64,000 bases of DNA from Comamonadaceae bacterium OS-4 (GCA_027924025.1 AP026970.1:2130501-2194500); one strand, 5' to 3'. Positions 34,025 through 44,404 are shown, counted from the stretch's first letter. A program made the numbers and translations. The notes: a model not told the origin generated them from the letters alone.

Positions 34025-36733
34025 TTAGGCGTACAGGGGGTTGACCTTGTCGGTGTTGATGCCGTACTTGGCAATGGCTTCCGCCACCTTGGCCACGGGC
34101 ACGGTACCGTCTTCGCTCAGGGCCTTCAGGGCGGCAACCACGATGTAGTGGCGGTTCACCTCGAAGTGCTCACGCAGCTTGCTGCGGAAGTCAGAGCGAC
34201 CGAAACCGTCGGTGCCCAGCACCTTGTACGTACGGCCCTTCGGCACGAACGGACGGATTTGCTCGGCATACGCCTTCATGTAGTCGGTGGATGCCACCAC
34301 TGGGCCGGTGGACTTGTTGAGTTGCTCGGCCACGAAAGGCACGCGTGGTGTTTCCAGCGGGTGCAACAGGTTCCAGCGGTCAGCGTCTTGGCCGTCGCGG
34401 GTCAGTTCGTTAAAGCTTGGGCAGCTCCAGACATCAGCGCCGATGCCCCAGTCTTTTTCCAGCAATTCTTGCGCTGCAATGCTTTCGCGCAAGATGGTGC
34501 CGGAGCCCAACAACTGCACGCGAGGTGCCTTGGCGGTGAGCGCAGGGCCGGCCTTGCACTGGTACATGCCCTTGATGATTTGCTCTTCCGTACCGGGCTG
34601 CAGGCCGGGCATGGGGTAGTTTTCGTTCAACAGGGTCAGGTAGTAGAAGACGTTGTCTTGCTTCTCGACCATGCGCTTCAAACCGTGGTGCAGGATCACG
34701 CCGACTTCGTGGGCGAAGGTCGGGTCGTAAGAAATGCAGTTCGGGATGGTGCCGGCCATGATGTGGCTGTGGCCGTCTTCGTGCTGCAAGCCTTCACCGT
34801 TCAGGGTGGTACGGCCGGAGGTGCCGCCCAACAAGAAGCCGCGGGCTTGCATGTCGCCAGCCGCCCAGGCCAAGTCGCCAATGCGCTGGAAGCCGAACAT
34901 CGAGTAGTACACGTAGAACGGCACCATGATGCGGTTGCTGGTGGAGTAGCTGGTGGCAGCAGCGATCCAGCTGCTCATGCCGCCGGCTTCGTTGATGCCT
35001 TCCTGCAAGATCTGGCCAGCCTTGTCTTCCTTGTAGTACATGACCTGGTCTTTGTCGACCGGGGTGTACTGCTGGCCTGCGGGGTTGTAGATACCCACTT
35101 GGCGGAACAAGCCTTCCATACCGAAGGTACGGGCCTCGTCCACCAGAATCGGCACCACGCGTGGGCCCAAGGCCTGGTCGCGCAGCAACTGGGTCAAGAA
35201 ACGCACATAGGCCTGGGTCGTAGAGATCTCACGGCCTTCGGCTGTCGGCTCCATGACGGCCTTGAACACTTCGAGCGAGGGCACGGTGAAGCTCTCGTCC
35301 GCCTTAGTGCGGCGGTGCGGCAGGTAGCCACCCAAGGCCTTACGGCGCTCGTGCAGGTACTTCATTTCGGGGGTGTCATCTGCAGGCTTATAGAACGGCA
35401 CCTTGGGCAACTCGCTGTCCGGCACGGGGATGTTGAAGCGGTCGCGGAAGGCCTTGATGTCTTCGTCGGTGAGCTTCTTGGTCTGGTGCACGGTGTTCTT
35501 GCCTTCACCGGCCTTGCCCATACCAAAGCCCTTGACGGTCTTGATCAACAAAACAGTCGGCTCGCCCTTGTGGTTCACGGCCTTGTGGAAAGCGGCGTAC
35601 ACCTTCTTGGAATCGTGGCCGCCACGGCGCAGATCGAAGATTTCTTCGTCCGACATCTTGGACACCATTTCCAGGGTGCGGGGGTCTTTGCCGAAGAAAT
35701 GCTTGCGAACGTAGGCACCATCATTGGCCTTCATGGCCTGGTAGTCGCCGTCCAGCGTGTCCATCATGATCTTCTTGAGCGCGCCATCTTTGTCGCGCGC
35801 CAACAAGGCGTCCCAGCCGGAGCCCCACAGAAGCTTGATCACGTTCCAACCAGCACCACGGAACTCGCCTTCGAGCTCTTGCACGATCTTGCCGTTGCCG
35901 CGCACCGGGCCGTCCAAGCGTTGCAAGTTGCAGTTGATCACGAACACCAAGTTATCCAAGCCTTCGCGGGCAGCCAAACCGATAGCGCCCAAAGACTCCA
36001 CTTCGTCCATTTCACCGTCGCCACAGAACACCCACACCTTGCGGTTTTCGGTGTTGGCAATGCCACGGGCGTGCAGGTATTTCAGGAAACGGGCTTGGTA
36101 GATCGCCATCAATGGGCCCAAGCCCATGGACACCGTGGGGAACTGCCAGAACTCGGGCATCAGCTTGGGGTGCGGGTAGCTCGACAGACCCTTGCCATCC
36201 ACCTCTTGACGGAAGTTGAGCAACTGCTCTTCGGTCAGGCGGCCTTCCAAGTAGGCGCGGGCATACACACCGGGGGACACGTGGCCCTGGATGTAGAGGC
36301 AGTCGCCACCATGGTTTTCGCTTTCAGCGTGCCAGAAGTGGTTAAAGCCGGCGCCAAACAGGCTGGCCAGCGAGGCAAAAGAGCCGATGTGACCACCCAA
36401 GTCCCCACCATCTGCGGGGTTGTGGCGGTTGGCCTTTACGACCATGGCCATGGCGTTCCAGCGCATATAGGCGCGCAGGCGCTCTTCAATTTCGAGGTTG
36501 CCGGGGGAGCGCTCTTCGTCCTGGGGCTCGATGGTGTTCACATAACCGGTGGTGGCCGAGAAAGGCATGTCGATGCTCTTCTGGCGTGCGTGCTCGAGCA
36601 GTTGCTCCAGCAGGAAGTGCGCGCGCTCGGGGCCTTCGGCCTCGATGACAGCGCTGAGCGCATCCATCCATTCGCGGGTTTCCTGGCTGTCCATATCGGA
36701 CACGCCCAAAGGATTCTGGGGAACTGCTGCCAT
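34025..36733 (-). CDS. aceE: Pyruvate dehydrogenase E1 component, homodimeric type
   Basis: 902 residues, the usual length of the single-chain E1. An AGGAGG site lies directly before the ATG. The thiamine diphosphate motif runs from GDGEMDE to NCN (about residues 235-265), and the active-site block GGHIGSFASLASLFGAGFNHF is near 110. It decarboxylates pyruvate and acetylates the E2 lipoyl groups. First gene of the operon. Its 164-base upstream region is shared with a divergent sensor kinase; a small GATTTCAAATC dyad and A/T-rich promoter-like DNA are visible there, but no assigned operator. Confidence 0.97.
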   Translation of the reverse strand: MAAVPQNPLGVSDMDSQETREWMDALSAVIEAEGPERAHFLLEQLLEHARQKSIDMPFSATTGYVNTIEPQDEERSPGNLEIEERLRAYMRWNAMAMVVKANRHNPADGGDLGGHIGSFASLASLFGAGFNHFWHAESENHGGDCLYIQGHVSPGVYARAYLEGRLTEEQLLNFRQEVDGKGLSSYPHPKLMPEFWQFPTVSMGLGPLMAIYQARFLKYLHARGIANTENRKVWVFCGDGEMDEVESLGAIGLAAREGLDNLVFVINCNLQRLDGPVRGNGKIVQELEGEFRGAGWNVIKLLWGSGWDALLARDKDGALKKIMMDTLDGDYQAMKANDGAYVRKHFFGKDPRTLEMVSKMSDEEIFDLRRGGHDSKKVYAAFHKAVNHKGEPTVLLIKTVKGFGMGKAGEGKNTVHQTKKLTDEDIKAFRDRFNIPVPDSELPKVPFYKPADDTPEMKYLHERRKALGGYLPHRRTKADESFTVPSLEVFKAVMEPTAEGREISTTQAYVRFLTQLLRDQALGPRVVPILVDEARTFGMEGLFRQVGIYNPAGQQYTPVDKDQVMYYKEDKAGQILQEGINEAGGMSSWIAAATSYSTSNRIMVPFYVYYSMFGFQRIGDLAWAAGDMQARGFLLGGTSGRTTLNGEGLQHEDGHSHIMAGTIPNCISYDPTFAHEVGVILHHGLKRMVEKQDNVFYYLTLLNENYPMPGLQPGTEEQIIKGMYQCKAGPALTAKAPRVQLLGSGTILRESIAAQELLEKDWGIGADVWSCPSFNELTRDGQDADRWNLLHPLETPRVPFVAEQLNKSTGPVVASTDYMKAYAEQIRPFVPKGRTYKVLGTDGFGRSDFRSKLREHFEVNRHYIVVAALKALSEDGTVPVAKVAEAIAKYGINTDKVNPLYA

Positions 36734-36897
36734 CGATGCCTCCTAATGCTTGGCGTAATTTAGTGCGAGTTATCTAGTTTCGCATATTTACGCCACGATT
36801 TCAAATCATGCCCATGCGTTTCACATATTGAAATATTTATGCTGCTTTGCAGCACTTGCTTACCTGTCACGCCAGCCCCCTCCCCTACACTTGGGAA

Positions 36898-39441
36898 ATG
36901 CCTTTTTCCAAAGTGATCTCCTTACCCAAGCCGCTCAGCATTCCGACGGTGGATGGCGCCAAACGCTGGTGGCACCGGCTGACGCCCCACCGCCAAGACC
37001 GGGTCGCCATGTTGGCCCCTTTGGCCGCTGTGATGTTGTTTTTTGCGGCCATCGTTGCCGCCCTAGGCTACCTGCGGCTCGAAGAAATGGACCGCGAGCA
37101 AGAAGCTGTTCAACGCGATGTCGAATACACCCAGCAGCGCTTGCGCCTGCGGCTCCTGGAGCGGCAGGAACAAATTAGCCGCATCGCGCAGGAGATCAGT
37201 ACCGGAGAGTTGAATGTCTCGGAATTCAAATCCCGCGCATCCAACCTGGTCGACCAGTACCCGGAGGTGCAAGCCCTCGCCTGGGTGGACGACCGAAAGC
37301 GCACCCGTGCCAGCCTGGGCATGGGCGCCAACTCGTCAGGCCCTTACCAAATACCGGGCGATGTGCTGGTGAAGGAAGACCGCGATGCCGGCTACACGCT
37401 CGCCCGCCAGCTGAACCAGCTGCTGTATGTGCAGCCCCCCCAAAACAAAGACGAAGGGCCTCTGCTTCAGCTGCTGATCCCGCTGAATGGCAAAAATCGC
37501 TTCTCAGGCGTATTGATTACCGAGTACTCGGTCGATGGCTTGTACCGTTATGGCGTTCCGTCGGAGGTGTCTGCCCGCTACGCGATTTCCCTCCAAGACT
37601 CCAGCGGTCGCCTTTTGGCCGGAACCAGCATCCCCACCCGCAAGCTGGTCAGCCGGTTTTTGCCGTGGGCTGCCCCGAGCAACGAGTACTCCATGCCCGT
37701 TTCTCCCGTGGGGTCCGGCCTGGTCATCCGGGCGCAGGCCTACCGCGCTTCGCTGGGTGTCATCGGCAGCGGACTTTTCTGGCTGGTGAGTGCACTGAGT
37801 ATCTTGACGGCTTGGATGTTGATCGCCAATTGGCGCCATACCCGCCGCCGCTTGCAGGCCCAGCAAGCCTTGATGTCGGAAACCAACTTCCGCCGCGCCA
37901 TGGAAAACTCGATGCTGACCGGCATGCGGGCCATGGACTTGCAGGGGCGCATTACCTATGTGAATGCCGCCTTCTGCCAGATGACTGGCTGGACAGAGTC
38001 AGATCTGGTCGGCCGCACCGCGCCGTTCCCCTACTGGCCGGATAGCGAGCGTGAACACGTGGCAGCCCGCTTGGAGGAAGAACTGACCGGAAACGCCACC
38101 CCGGGCGGCATCCAAGTGCGCGTCAAGCGCAAAGACGGCAGCTTGTTCGATGCGCGGCTTTATGTCTCCCCGCTGATTGATGCGATTGGCACCCAGACCG
38201 GCTGGGTGACATCGATGACCGACATCACCGAGCCAAACCGGGTGCGCGAGCAACTCACCGCCTCGCACCAGCGGTTCACGACGGTGCTGGAGGCCTTGGA
38301 CGCCTCCATCTCGGTCGCCCCCTTGGGCAGTGATGAGCTGCTGTTTGCCAACAAGCTGTACCGCCAGTGGTTTGGCGTGCAGGCCGGTGGGCATTTGCAA
38401 TTGGTGGCGGAAGCGGGCATGCCCAGCAGCCCGACCAATCACGACTCCGACGACAGTGTGGACTCTTTTGCGGGCCTGCCCACCACCACCCTGCAAGACA
38501 GCGACTCCGAGAGTGCCGAAATTTTCATCACCGCCCTTGGGAAATGGCTGGAAGTGCGCACCCGCTACCTGAGCTGGGTCGATGGCCGCCTTGCCCAAAT
38601 GGTGATTGCCACCGATATCACAACGCGTCGCTTGGCAGAAGAGCAAGCCGCCATCCAGACAGAGCGGGCGCAAACCGCAAGCCGCCTGATCACCATGGGC
38701 GAGATGGCCTCCAGCGTGGCCCACGAGCTCAACCAACCACTCACCGCGATCAACAACTACTGCAACGGGATGGTTTCCCGCATCAAAGACAAACAGATCT
38801 CGGAGCCGGACCTGTTGGTCGCCCTTGAAAAGACTGCCAAGCAAGCCCAGCGAGCCGGACAGATCATTCAGCGCATCCGCAGTTTTGTGAAACGCAGCGA
38901 GCCCAACCGCACTTTGTCCGAGGTCACCACCATGGTGGCAGAGGCGGTGGAGCTGGCTGAAATTGAGTTGCGCCGCTTCAATGTCCGGCTCAACCCCTAT
39001 GTCGCAGCCCGCATACCCATGGTGATGGTGGATCCGATTTTGATTGAGCAAGTGCTAGTCAACCTGCTGCGCAACGCGGCCGAGTCGATTGACTCGGCCT
39101 TACGCCAAACATCCGACCGCATCGTCGAGCTGCGGGTCGGGCCCAAGCGCATTGAAGGCAAGCCGGTGGTCGAGTTTTCGGTCCAGGACACCGGCAAGGG
39201 CTTGGCGCCGGAAGTTATGGCCCGGCTGTACGAGGCCTTCTACTCCACCAAGGCCGATGGCATGGGGATCGGGCTGTCTTTGTGCCGCTCGATCGTGGAG
39301 TCGCACCTGGGCCGAATGACGGCGGAGAACATCTACAATGGCTCCGACGTTGTGGGCTGCAGATTCTCTTTCTGGGTGCCCTTGAACGACAACGGCACGC
39401 TGACTTTCTCGGAGCCGCCCTCCCAACCCAACCTCGGATAA
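36898..39441 (+). CDS. PAS-containing sensor histidine kinase (DctS/FixL-like)
   Basis: 847 residues from the ATG at 36898 (upstream TTG at 36847 not used). Two membrane helices (about 40-60 and 285-310) bracket a periplasmic sensor region. PAS domains follow (about 330-455, with GRITYVNAAFCQMTGWTESDLVG, and about 465-570). The kinase core has MASSVAHELNQPL with H609 and an ATPase domain with DTGKGLAPEVM and GMGIGLSLCRSIVE. It starts divergently from aceE and ends four bases before a FixJ-like regulator gene. The signal is unknown; an organic acid is plausible by analogy to DctS. Confidence 0.88.
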   Translation: MPFSKVISLPKPLSIPTVDGAKRWWHRLTPHRQDRVAMLAPLAAVMLFFAAIVAALGYLRLEEMDREQEAVQRDVEYTQQRLRLRLLERQEQISRIAQEISTGELNVSEFKSRASNLVDQYPEVQALAWVDDRKRTRASLGMGANSSGPYQIPGDVLVKEDRDAGYTLARQLNQLLYVQPPQNKDEGPLLQLLIPLNGKNRFSGVLITEYSVDGLYRYGVPSEVSARYAISLQDSSGRLLAGTSIPTRKLVSRFLPWAAPSNEYSMPVSPVGSGLVIRAQAYRASLGVIGSGLFWLVSALSILTAWMLIANWRHTRRRLQAQQALMSETNFRRAMENSMLTGMRAMDLQGRITYVNAAFCQMTGWTESDLVGRTAPFPYWPDSEREHVAARLEEELTGNATPGGIQVRVKRKDGSLFDARLYVSPLIDAIGTQTGWVTSMTDITEPNRVREQLTASHQRFTTVLEALDASISVAPLGSDELLFANKLYRQWFGVQAGGHLQLVAEAGMPSSPTNHDSDDSVDSFAGLPTTTLQDSDSESAEIFITALGKWLEVRTRYLSWVDGRLAQMVIATDITTRRLAEEQAAIQTERAQTASRLITMGEMASSVAHELNQPLTAINNYCNGMVSRIKDKQISEPDLLVALEKTAKQAQRAGQIIQRIRSFVKRSEPNRTLSEVTTMVAEAVELAEIELRRFNVRLNPYVAARIPMVMVDPILIEQVLVNLLRNAAESIDSALRQTSDRIVELRVGPKRIEGKPVVEFSVQDTGKGLAPEVMARLYEAFYSTKADGMGIGLSLCRSIVESHLGRMTAENIYNGSDVVGCRFSFWVPLNDNGTLTFSEPPSQPNLG

Positions 39442-39445
39442 CTGA

Positions 39446-40072
39446 ATGAGCTTGATCCCTAAAAAAGGAACGGTTTACGTAGTCGATGATGACGAAGCAG
39501 TGCGCGATTCGCTGCAATGGTTGCTGGAGGGCAAGGGGTACCGGGTACGTTGCTTCGACTCCGCAGAATCTTTCTTGAGCCGCTACGACGCGCGCGAAGT
39601 CGCCTGCCTGATTGTCGACATCCGGATGGGCGGCATGACCGGGCTGGAACTGCAAACCCGCCTGATTGAGACCAAGTCGCCGCTGCCTATCGTGTTCATC
39701 ACCGGCCACGGCGACGTGCCCATGGCCGTCGACAGCATGAAAAAAGGCGCGATGGACTTCATCCAGAAGCCTTTCAACGAAGAGCAGCTGGTGGGCTTGG
39801 TTGAGCGCATGCTGGAGCACGCCAAAGACACCTTTGCCGACTACCAGCTGGCTGTGAACCGCGACGCCCTGCTCGCCAAACTCACCTTGCGTGAAAGCCA
39901 AGTGCTGGAGCGCATTGTTGCGGGTCGCCTCAACAAGCAAATCGCCGACGACCTGGGCATCAGCATCAAGACGGTGGAGGCGCACCGCGCCAACATCATG
40001 GAAAAGCTCAGCGCCAACACCGTGGCCGATCTGCTGAAAATCGCACTCGGCCAAAACGCCCCCAAAACTTGA
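39446..40072 (+). CDS. FixJ/DctR-like response regulator
   Basis: 208 residues. The receiver domain has DDD at 14-16, phospho-acceptor D58 ([12 protein letters not shown]) and lysine in IQKPF. A LuxR/FixJ-type helix-turn-helix occupies about 145-200 ([40 protein letters not shown]). It is the partner of the kinase just upstream and activates transcription when phosphorylated. The neighbouring pyruvate dehydrogenase operon is a possible target, not shown by the sequence. A terminator lies right after the stop. Confidence 0.9.
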   Translation: MSLIPKKGTVYVVDDDEAVRDSLQWLLEGKGYRVRCFDSAESFLSRYDAREVACLIVDIRMGGMTGLELQTRLIETKSPLPIVFITGHGDVPMAVDSMKKGAMDFIQKPFNEEQLVGLVERMLEHAKDTFADYQLAVNRDALLAKLTLRESQVLERIVAGRLNKQIADDLGISIKTVEAHRANIMEKLSANTVADLLKIALGQNAPKT

Positions 40073-40127
40073 CGCTATCACTTTTATAGCTACTCGCGCC
40101 CGCTCTGCCTCCGCTGCGGGCGTTTTT
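40073..40127 (+). repeat. Dispersed repeat member forming the response regulator terminator
   Basis: CGCTATCACTTTTATAGC, TACTCGCGCCC and the following hairpin start immediately after the TGA stop. Same layout as the copies at 13450 and 30455. Confidence 0.55.
40097..40127 (+). terminator. Intrinsic terminator after the FixJ-like gene
   Basis: Arms CGCCCGC (40097-40103) and GCGGGCG (40116-40122) are followed by five T. Confidence 0.85.
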
Positions 40128-40142
40128 ACTTCAAGATCCGGA

Positions 40143-41021
40143 ATGACCACCTCCCACACTGCCCACATCATCGATGGCAACGCCCTCGCCGCCCAACTCC
40201 GCGCAGATGTCGCGCGCCGCACCGAAGCGCTCAAAGCCAAGGGGCTCACGCCCGGCCTGGCTGTCGTGCTGGTCGGTGACAACCCGGCCTCCCAGGTCTA
40301 TGTGCGTAACAAGGTCAAAGCCTGCTCAGACGCAGGCTTGCACTCGGTGCTCGAAAAATACGAGGCCACCATGACCGAAGCCGAGTTGCTGGCGCGGGTC
40401 GAAGCCTTGAACAACGACCCTGCCATCCACGGCATTCTGGTGCAGCTGCCACTCCCCGCCCATATTGATGCCAACAAGGTGATCGAAGCCATTGCCCCTT
40501 CCAAGGATGTGGACGGTTTTCACATCGCCAGTGCGGGTGCCTTGATGGTAGGTCAGCCCGGTTTCTGGCCTTGCACGCCCTATGGCTGCATGAAAATGCT
40601 CGAGAGCATTGGCTATGACCTGCGCGGCAAGCATGCGGTGGTCATCGGCCGCTCCAATATCGTGGGCAAGCCCATGGCCATGATGTTGCTGCAAAAAAAT
40701 GCCACCGTCACCATCTGCCACAGCGGCACCCCCGACCTCAAAGCCATGACCCTGCAGGCCGACGTGGTGGTGGCTGCCGTGGGCAAGCGCAATGTTTTGA
40801 CGGCCGATATGGTCAAGCCCGGCGCGGTGGTCATCGATGTGGGCATGAACTGCAACGACGAGGGCAAACTCTGCGGCGACGTCGACTTCGCCGGCGTGAG
40901 CACCGTAGCCAGCCACATCACCCCGGTGCCCGGCGGCGTAGGCCCTATGACCATCACCATGCTGCTGGTCAACACCATGGAGTCGGCCGAGCGGGATGCG
41001 GCTGCACGGGGGCTTGTTTAA
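40143..41021 (+). CDS. folD: Methylenetetrahydrofolate dehydrogenase/cyclohydrolase
   Basis: 292 residues, normal length. The catalytic YVRNKVKAC block (Y and K), PSKDVDGFH, the nucleotide-binding [10 protein letters not shown] and the C-terminal [10 protein letters not shown] are all intact. The bifunctional cytosolic enzyme interconverts methylene-, methenyl- and formyl-tetrahydrofolate for purine and methionine synthesis. Single gene behind the response regulator terminator, followed by prlC 50 bases later. Confidence 0.97.
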   Translation: MTTSHTAHIIDGNALAAQLRADVARRTEALKAKGLTPGLAVVLVGDNPASQVYVRNKVKACSDAGLHSVLEKYEATMTEAELLARVEALNNDPAIHGILVQLPLPAHIDANKVIEAIAPSKDVDGFHIASAGALMVGQPGFWPCTPYGCMKMLESIGYDLRGKHAVVIGRSNIVGKPMAMMLLQKNATVTICHSGTPDLKAMTLQADVVVAAVGKRNVLTADMVKPGAVVIDVGMNCNDEGKLCGDVDFAGVSTVASHITPVPGGVGPMTITMLLVNTMESAERDAAARGLV

Positions 41022-41071
41022 TCCGCCCTTGCCCGTATCTGACACGTATTCACCTTACACACTCTGGCACC

Positions 41072-43129
41072 ATGAATTCACTGCTCCAAAACGCGCCCCT
41101 GCCCCTTTTTGACCGTATCGTCCCGGCGGAAGTCGGCCCTGCGGTGGATGCGCTGCTGGCACAGGCCGATGCGGCGTTGCAGCAGGTGACTGCAGACGCC
41201 TTTCCTGCCGAGTGGAAGGCTATTGCATCGGTTCTCGATGTCGCTACCGAGCGCCTGGGTTTGTCTTGGGGCGCTGTGAGCCACCTCAACAGCGTCGCGG
41301 ATAGCCCAGAGCTGCGCGCTGCCTACAACGAAGCGCTGCCCAAAGTGACCGAGTTTTGGACACGCCTGGGTGCAGACGAGCGCCTGTTTGCCAAGTACAA
41401 GGCGATTGACAAAGGCACCTTGAACCCTGAGCAACTGCAGGCCCACAAAAACGCAGTGCGCAACTTTGTACTCGGTGGCGCGGACCTGCAAGGCGCAGCG
41501 CGCGAACGTTTTGCCGAAATCCAGGAAAAGCAGGCAGAACTGGGCCAAAAGTTCAGCGAGAACACACTCGATGCCACCGACGCCTTCAGCTACCACGCCA
41601 GCCTGGCAGAGCTCGAGGGTGTACCGGCCGATGTGGTGCAAGCCGCTCGCAGTGCCGCAGAAGCCGAAGGCAAGGAAGGCTACAAACTCACGCTCAAAAT
41701 GCCGTGCTACCTGCCGGTCATGCAGTTTGCGACCAGCAGCGCGCTGCGGGGCATGCTGTACCGGGCTTATGCAACCCGTGCATCCCAGGAAGCGGCCGAG
41801 GAATTCCGCAAGTTCGACAACACCGACGTGATCAACGGCATCCTGGCCCTGCGCAAAGAAGAAGCCCAGTTGCTGGGCTACCCCGACTTTGCCACGCTGT
41901 CGGTAGTGCCCAAAATGGCGGACTCCCCAGAGACCGTGATTCAGTTCCTGCGCGACTTGGCCCGCAAGGCCCGTCCGTTCGCTGAAAAAGATGTGGCCGA
42001 CCTGCGCGCGTTTGCGAAAGACGAGTTGCAGCTGAGCGACCCGCAGCCCTGGGACTGGCCCTATATCTCGGAAAAACTCAAAGAAGCCCGTTACGCCTTC
42101 AGCGAGCAGGAGGTCAAACAGTACTTCACCGCCCCTAAAGTGCTGGCCGGCTTGTTCAAAATCATCGAGACCCTGTTCGATGTAGAAATCAGCCCCGACA
42201 CCGCACCGGTGTGGAATCCCAGCGTCCAGTTCTACCGCATGGAGCGCGTAGGCCCACAAGGCCGCAGCCTGATCGGCCAGTTTTACCTGGACCCGACCGC
42301 CCGCAGCGGCAAGCGCGGTGGCGCCTGGATGGACGATGTGCGCACCCGTTGGCTGCGCCCGGACACCGGCACCCTGCAAACCCCGGTGGCCCACCTGGTC
42401 TGCAACTTTGCTGATGGTGTTGAAGTGAATGGCGTCAAAAAGCCGGCTTTGCTGTCACATGACGACGTGACCACCCTGTTCCACGAGTTCGGCCATGGAC
42501 TGCACCACATGCTCACCCAAGTGAACGAGCGCGATGTGTCGGGCATCAGCGGGGTCGAGTGGGATGCCGTAGAGCTGCCCAGCCAGTTCATGGAAAACTT
42601 CTGCTGGGAATGGAATGTGCTCCAGCACATGACTGCCCATGTCGATACGGGCGAACCCTTGCCCCACGCATTGTTTGACAAGATGCTGGCCGCCAAGAAC
42701 TACCAAAGTGGCATGCAGACTCTGCGACAGATCGAGTTCGCACTGTTCGACATGCTGCTGCACTCGCAGCACACGCCCGGCGACGACATCATGCCCTTGC
42801 TGCAGCAGGTGCGCGCCGAAGTCGCCGTGCTGCATTCTCCGAGCTGGAGCCGCTCGGCACACACATTCAGTCACATCTTCGCGGGCGGATACGCCGCAGG
42901 CTATTACAGTTACAAGTGGGCGGAAGTGCTCAGCGCAGATGCCTATGCGGCTTTTGAGGAAACCGCTGCCGAGGATGGAACAGCCGATCCCAAAACCGGC
43001 GAGCGCTACCGCACCGCGATCCTGGAAGCCGGCGGAAGTCGCCCGGCCATGGAGTCCTTCAAAGCATTCCGGGGGCGGGAGCCGTCCATCGATGCGCTGT
43101 TGCGGCACCAAGGAATGTCCGTACAGTAA
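41072..43129 (+). CDS. prlC: Oligopeptidase A, M3 family zinc metallopeptidase
   Basis: 685 residues, usual length for OpdA/PrlC. The zinc site FHEFGHGLHH places H471, E472 and H475, and GVEWDAVELPSQFMENF supplies the downstream glutamate. It is a cytosolic enzyme that degrades oligopeptides, including cleaved signal peptides. No signal peptide is present. The C-terminus FKAFRGREPSIDALLRHQG is typical. Confidence 0.95.
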   Translation: MNSLLQNAPLPLFDRIVPAEVGPAVDALLAQADAALQQVTADAFPAEWKAIASVLDVATERLGLSWGAVSHLNSVADSPELRAAYNEALPKVTEFWTRLGADERLFAKYKAIDKGTLNPEQLQAHKNAVRNFVLGGADLQGAARERFAEIQEKQAELGQKFSENTLDATDAFSYHASLAELEGVPADVVQAARSAAEAEGKEGYKLTLKMPCYLPVMQFATSSALRGMLYRAYATRASQEAAEEFRKFDNTDVINGILALRKEEAQLLGYPDFATLSVVPKMADSPETVIQFLRDLARKARPFAEKDVADLRAFAKDELQLSDPQPWDWPYISEKLKEARYAFSEQEVKQYFTAPKVLAGLFKIIETLFDVEISPDTAPVWNPSVQFYRMERVGPQGRSLIGQFYLDPTARSGKRGGAWMDDVRTRWLRPDTGTLQTPVAHLVCNFADGVEVNGVKKPALLSHDDVTTLFHEFGHGLHHMLTQVNERDVSGISGVEWDAVELPSQFMENFCWEWNVLQHMTAHVDTGEPLPHALFDKMLAAKNYQSGMQTLRQIEFALFDMLLHSQHTPGDDIMPLLQQVRAEVAVLHSPSWSRSAHTFSHIFAGGYAAGYYSYKWAEVLSADAYAAFEETAAEDGTADPKTGERYRTAILEAGGSRPAMESFKAFRGREPSIDALLRHQGMSVQ

Positions 43130-43171
43130 ACGCCGTTCCCCTATTGCCTTTTTCAGTTTTTACACCTTTTG

Positions 43172-43828
43172 ATGTCCCCTACGATCATGCAGACTCGAAC
43201 CACCATCGCCATCGGATTGATCGCCGTCTCCTTGACCGGACTGGCGCAGGCACAGGGGGTGTACAAAATTGTGGGGCCGGATGGCAAGGTGACTTTCTCC
43301 GACAAGCCGCCCAGCGCAGCACAGGCGGCAGGTGGTGCAAATGTACAAGCGGCCAATGCAGGGGGAGCGGCTGGCACCGCAGGCCTGCCGTATGAGCTGC
43401 GCCAGATCGTGGCCAGATTTCCTGTTACGTTGTACACCTCTGCCCAATGCGCCCCATGCGACTCCGGCCGCACCTTGCTGAAGTCCCGCGGTGTTCCCTT
43501 CAACGAAAAAACCATTTCCAACGCGGAAGACAACGAGGCGTTGCAACGGCTCTCCGGCGAATCCACGTTGCCGTTTGCCACCATCGGTGGGCAAAAACTC
43601 AAAGGCTATTCAGACGCGGAATGGGTGCAATATCTGGATGCGGCAGGCTATCCGAAAGACTCTATCCTGCCAAAAACCTATCGCTATCCGGCAGCCACGC
43701 CTTTGGTGAGCATCCAAAAAGCGGCCCCTGCGAAAGCGCCTGAAGCGGCCAAGCCGCCTGTGGAGCCGGAAGTAGCGCCAAGACCAACCGCGCCCTCCCC
43801 CTCTAACCCGGCAGGCATCACCTTTTAA
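43172..43828 (+). CDS. Secreted DUF4124-glutaredoxin-like protein
   Basis: 218 residues from the ATG at 43172; an ATG at 43187 also leaves a full signal peptide (cleavage after GLAQAQ). A short DUF4124 domain (GVYKIVGPDGKVTFSDKPP) opens the mature protein. A glutaredoxin-like domain follows with active-site CAPC in TSAQCAPCDSGRTLL and a TLPFATIGG cis-proline loop. The tail is Pro/Ala-rich. It may act as a periplasmic thiol-disulfide protein. No strong ribosome site is visible for either start. Confidence 0.85.
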   Translation: MSPTIMQTRTTIAIGLIAVSLTGLAQAQGVYKIVGPDGKVTFSDKPPSAAQAAGGANVQAANAGGAAGTAGLPYELRQIVARFPVTLYTSAQCAPCDSGRTLLKSRGVPFNEKTISNAEDNEALQRLSGESTLPFATIGGQKLKGYSDAEWVQYLDAAGYPKDSILPKTYRYPAATPLVSIQKAAPAKAPEAAKPPVEPEVAPRPTAPSPSNPAGITF

Positions 43829-43879
43829 CAGTAGCCGGCAAAACCCCGGCTGAGTGCCGGCATCGCTGCCGGAGAAGCG

Positions 43880-44332
43880 CTATGCGCGTTTCAACCAAGC
43901 TTCGATACGCGCCAAAGTGTGAGAATCTGAAACACCGGCGAGAGGGTCACACAGGACCAAACCGGTCGTGCCTTCTGGAAACGCGCCTGCGTCATCGTCC
44001 AGGATAAGGTAGTCCTGAATATCGTGGCGTTTGATGGCGTCAGCTATTGACTCCACCCGCAACAACCCACGGTGGGTCATTCCCAACACACGCGGGCCCA
44101 GTGGGCCCAACAAGGCCTGCATTTGCTCCACAGAGCACTGCTTGCGCCAGGTGGAGTGGATGATGACTTGCACCTCAGGGTGCGCTTCCAAGAGACCGGC
44201 CAGATGCGGCGCCCAATAAAACAGCTGCAAGCGTTCTGAAAACTCACTGAGGCTGAGCCCGGAGGTCGGCCAATCGACGATCTCTGTCGCTTGGTGGAGT
44301 ACGCCATCGAAGTCCAGAAAAATAATGCGCAT
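43880..44332 (-). CDS. HAD-like hydrolase domain protein
   Basis: 150 residues from the ATG at 44332, preceded by GGAGG. The start IIFLDFDGVLH is the HAD motif I nucleophile block, STWRK serves as motif II, and LILDDDAGAF as motif IV. It resembles the compact HAD domain linked to nucleic acid repair proteins. The cap domain is minimal. It follows the tRNA-Ser gene and its terminator on the same strand. The phosphate substrate is unknown. Confidence 0.8.
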   Translation of the reverse strand: MRIIFLDFDGVLHQATEIVDWPTSGLSLSEFSERLQLFYWAPHLAGLLEAHPEVQVIIHSTWRKQCSVEQMQALLGPLGPRVLGMTHRGLLRVESIADAIKRHDIQDYLILDDDAGAFPEGTTGLVLCDPLAGVSDSHTLARIEAWLKRA

Positions 44333-44365
44333 GGTGACTGCCTCCTGCCATCCGGAGTTTTGGGC

Positions 44366-44398
44366 AAAAAAAAGCCCATGATTGACATGGGCTTTTTT
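44366..44398. terminator. Bidirectional-looking terminator after tRNA-Ser
   Basis: Eight A, GCCCATG, a five-base loop, CATGGGC and six T make a symmetric hairpin just past the 3' end of the tRNA gene (minus strand). Confidence 0.9.
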
Positions 44399-44404
44399 CA
44401 TTAT

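Noticed and set aside
32789..36763. A 1300-codon open frame on the plus strand opposite aceF and aceE
   Set aside because: It is antisense to strongly conserved pyruvate dehydrogenase genes. Long mirror frames are expected from GC-rich codon bias, and the translation shows no domain.
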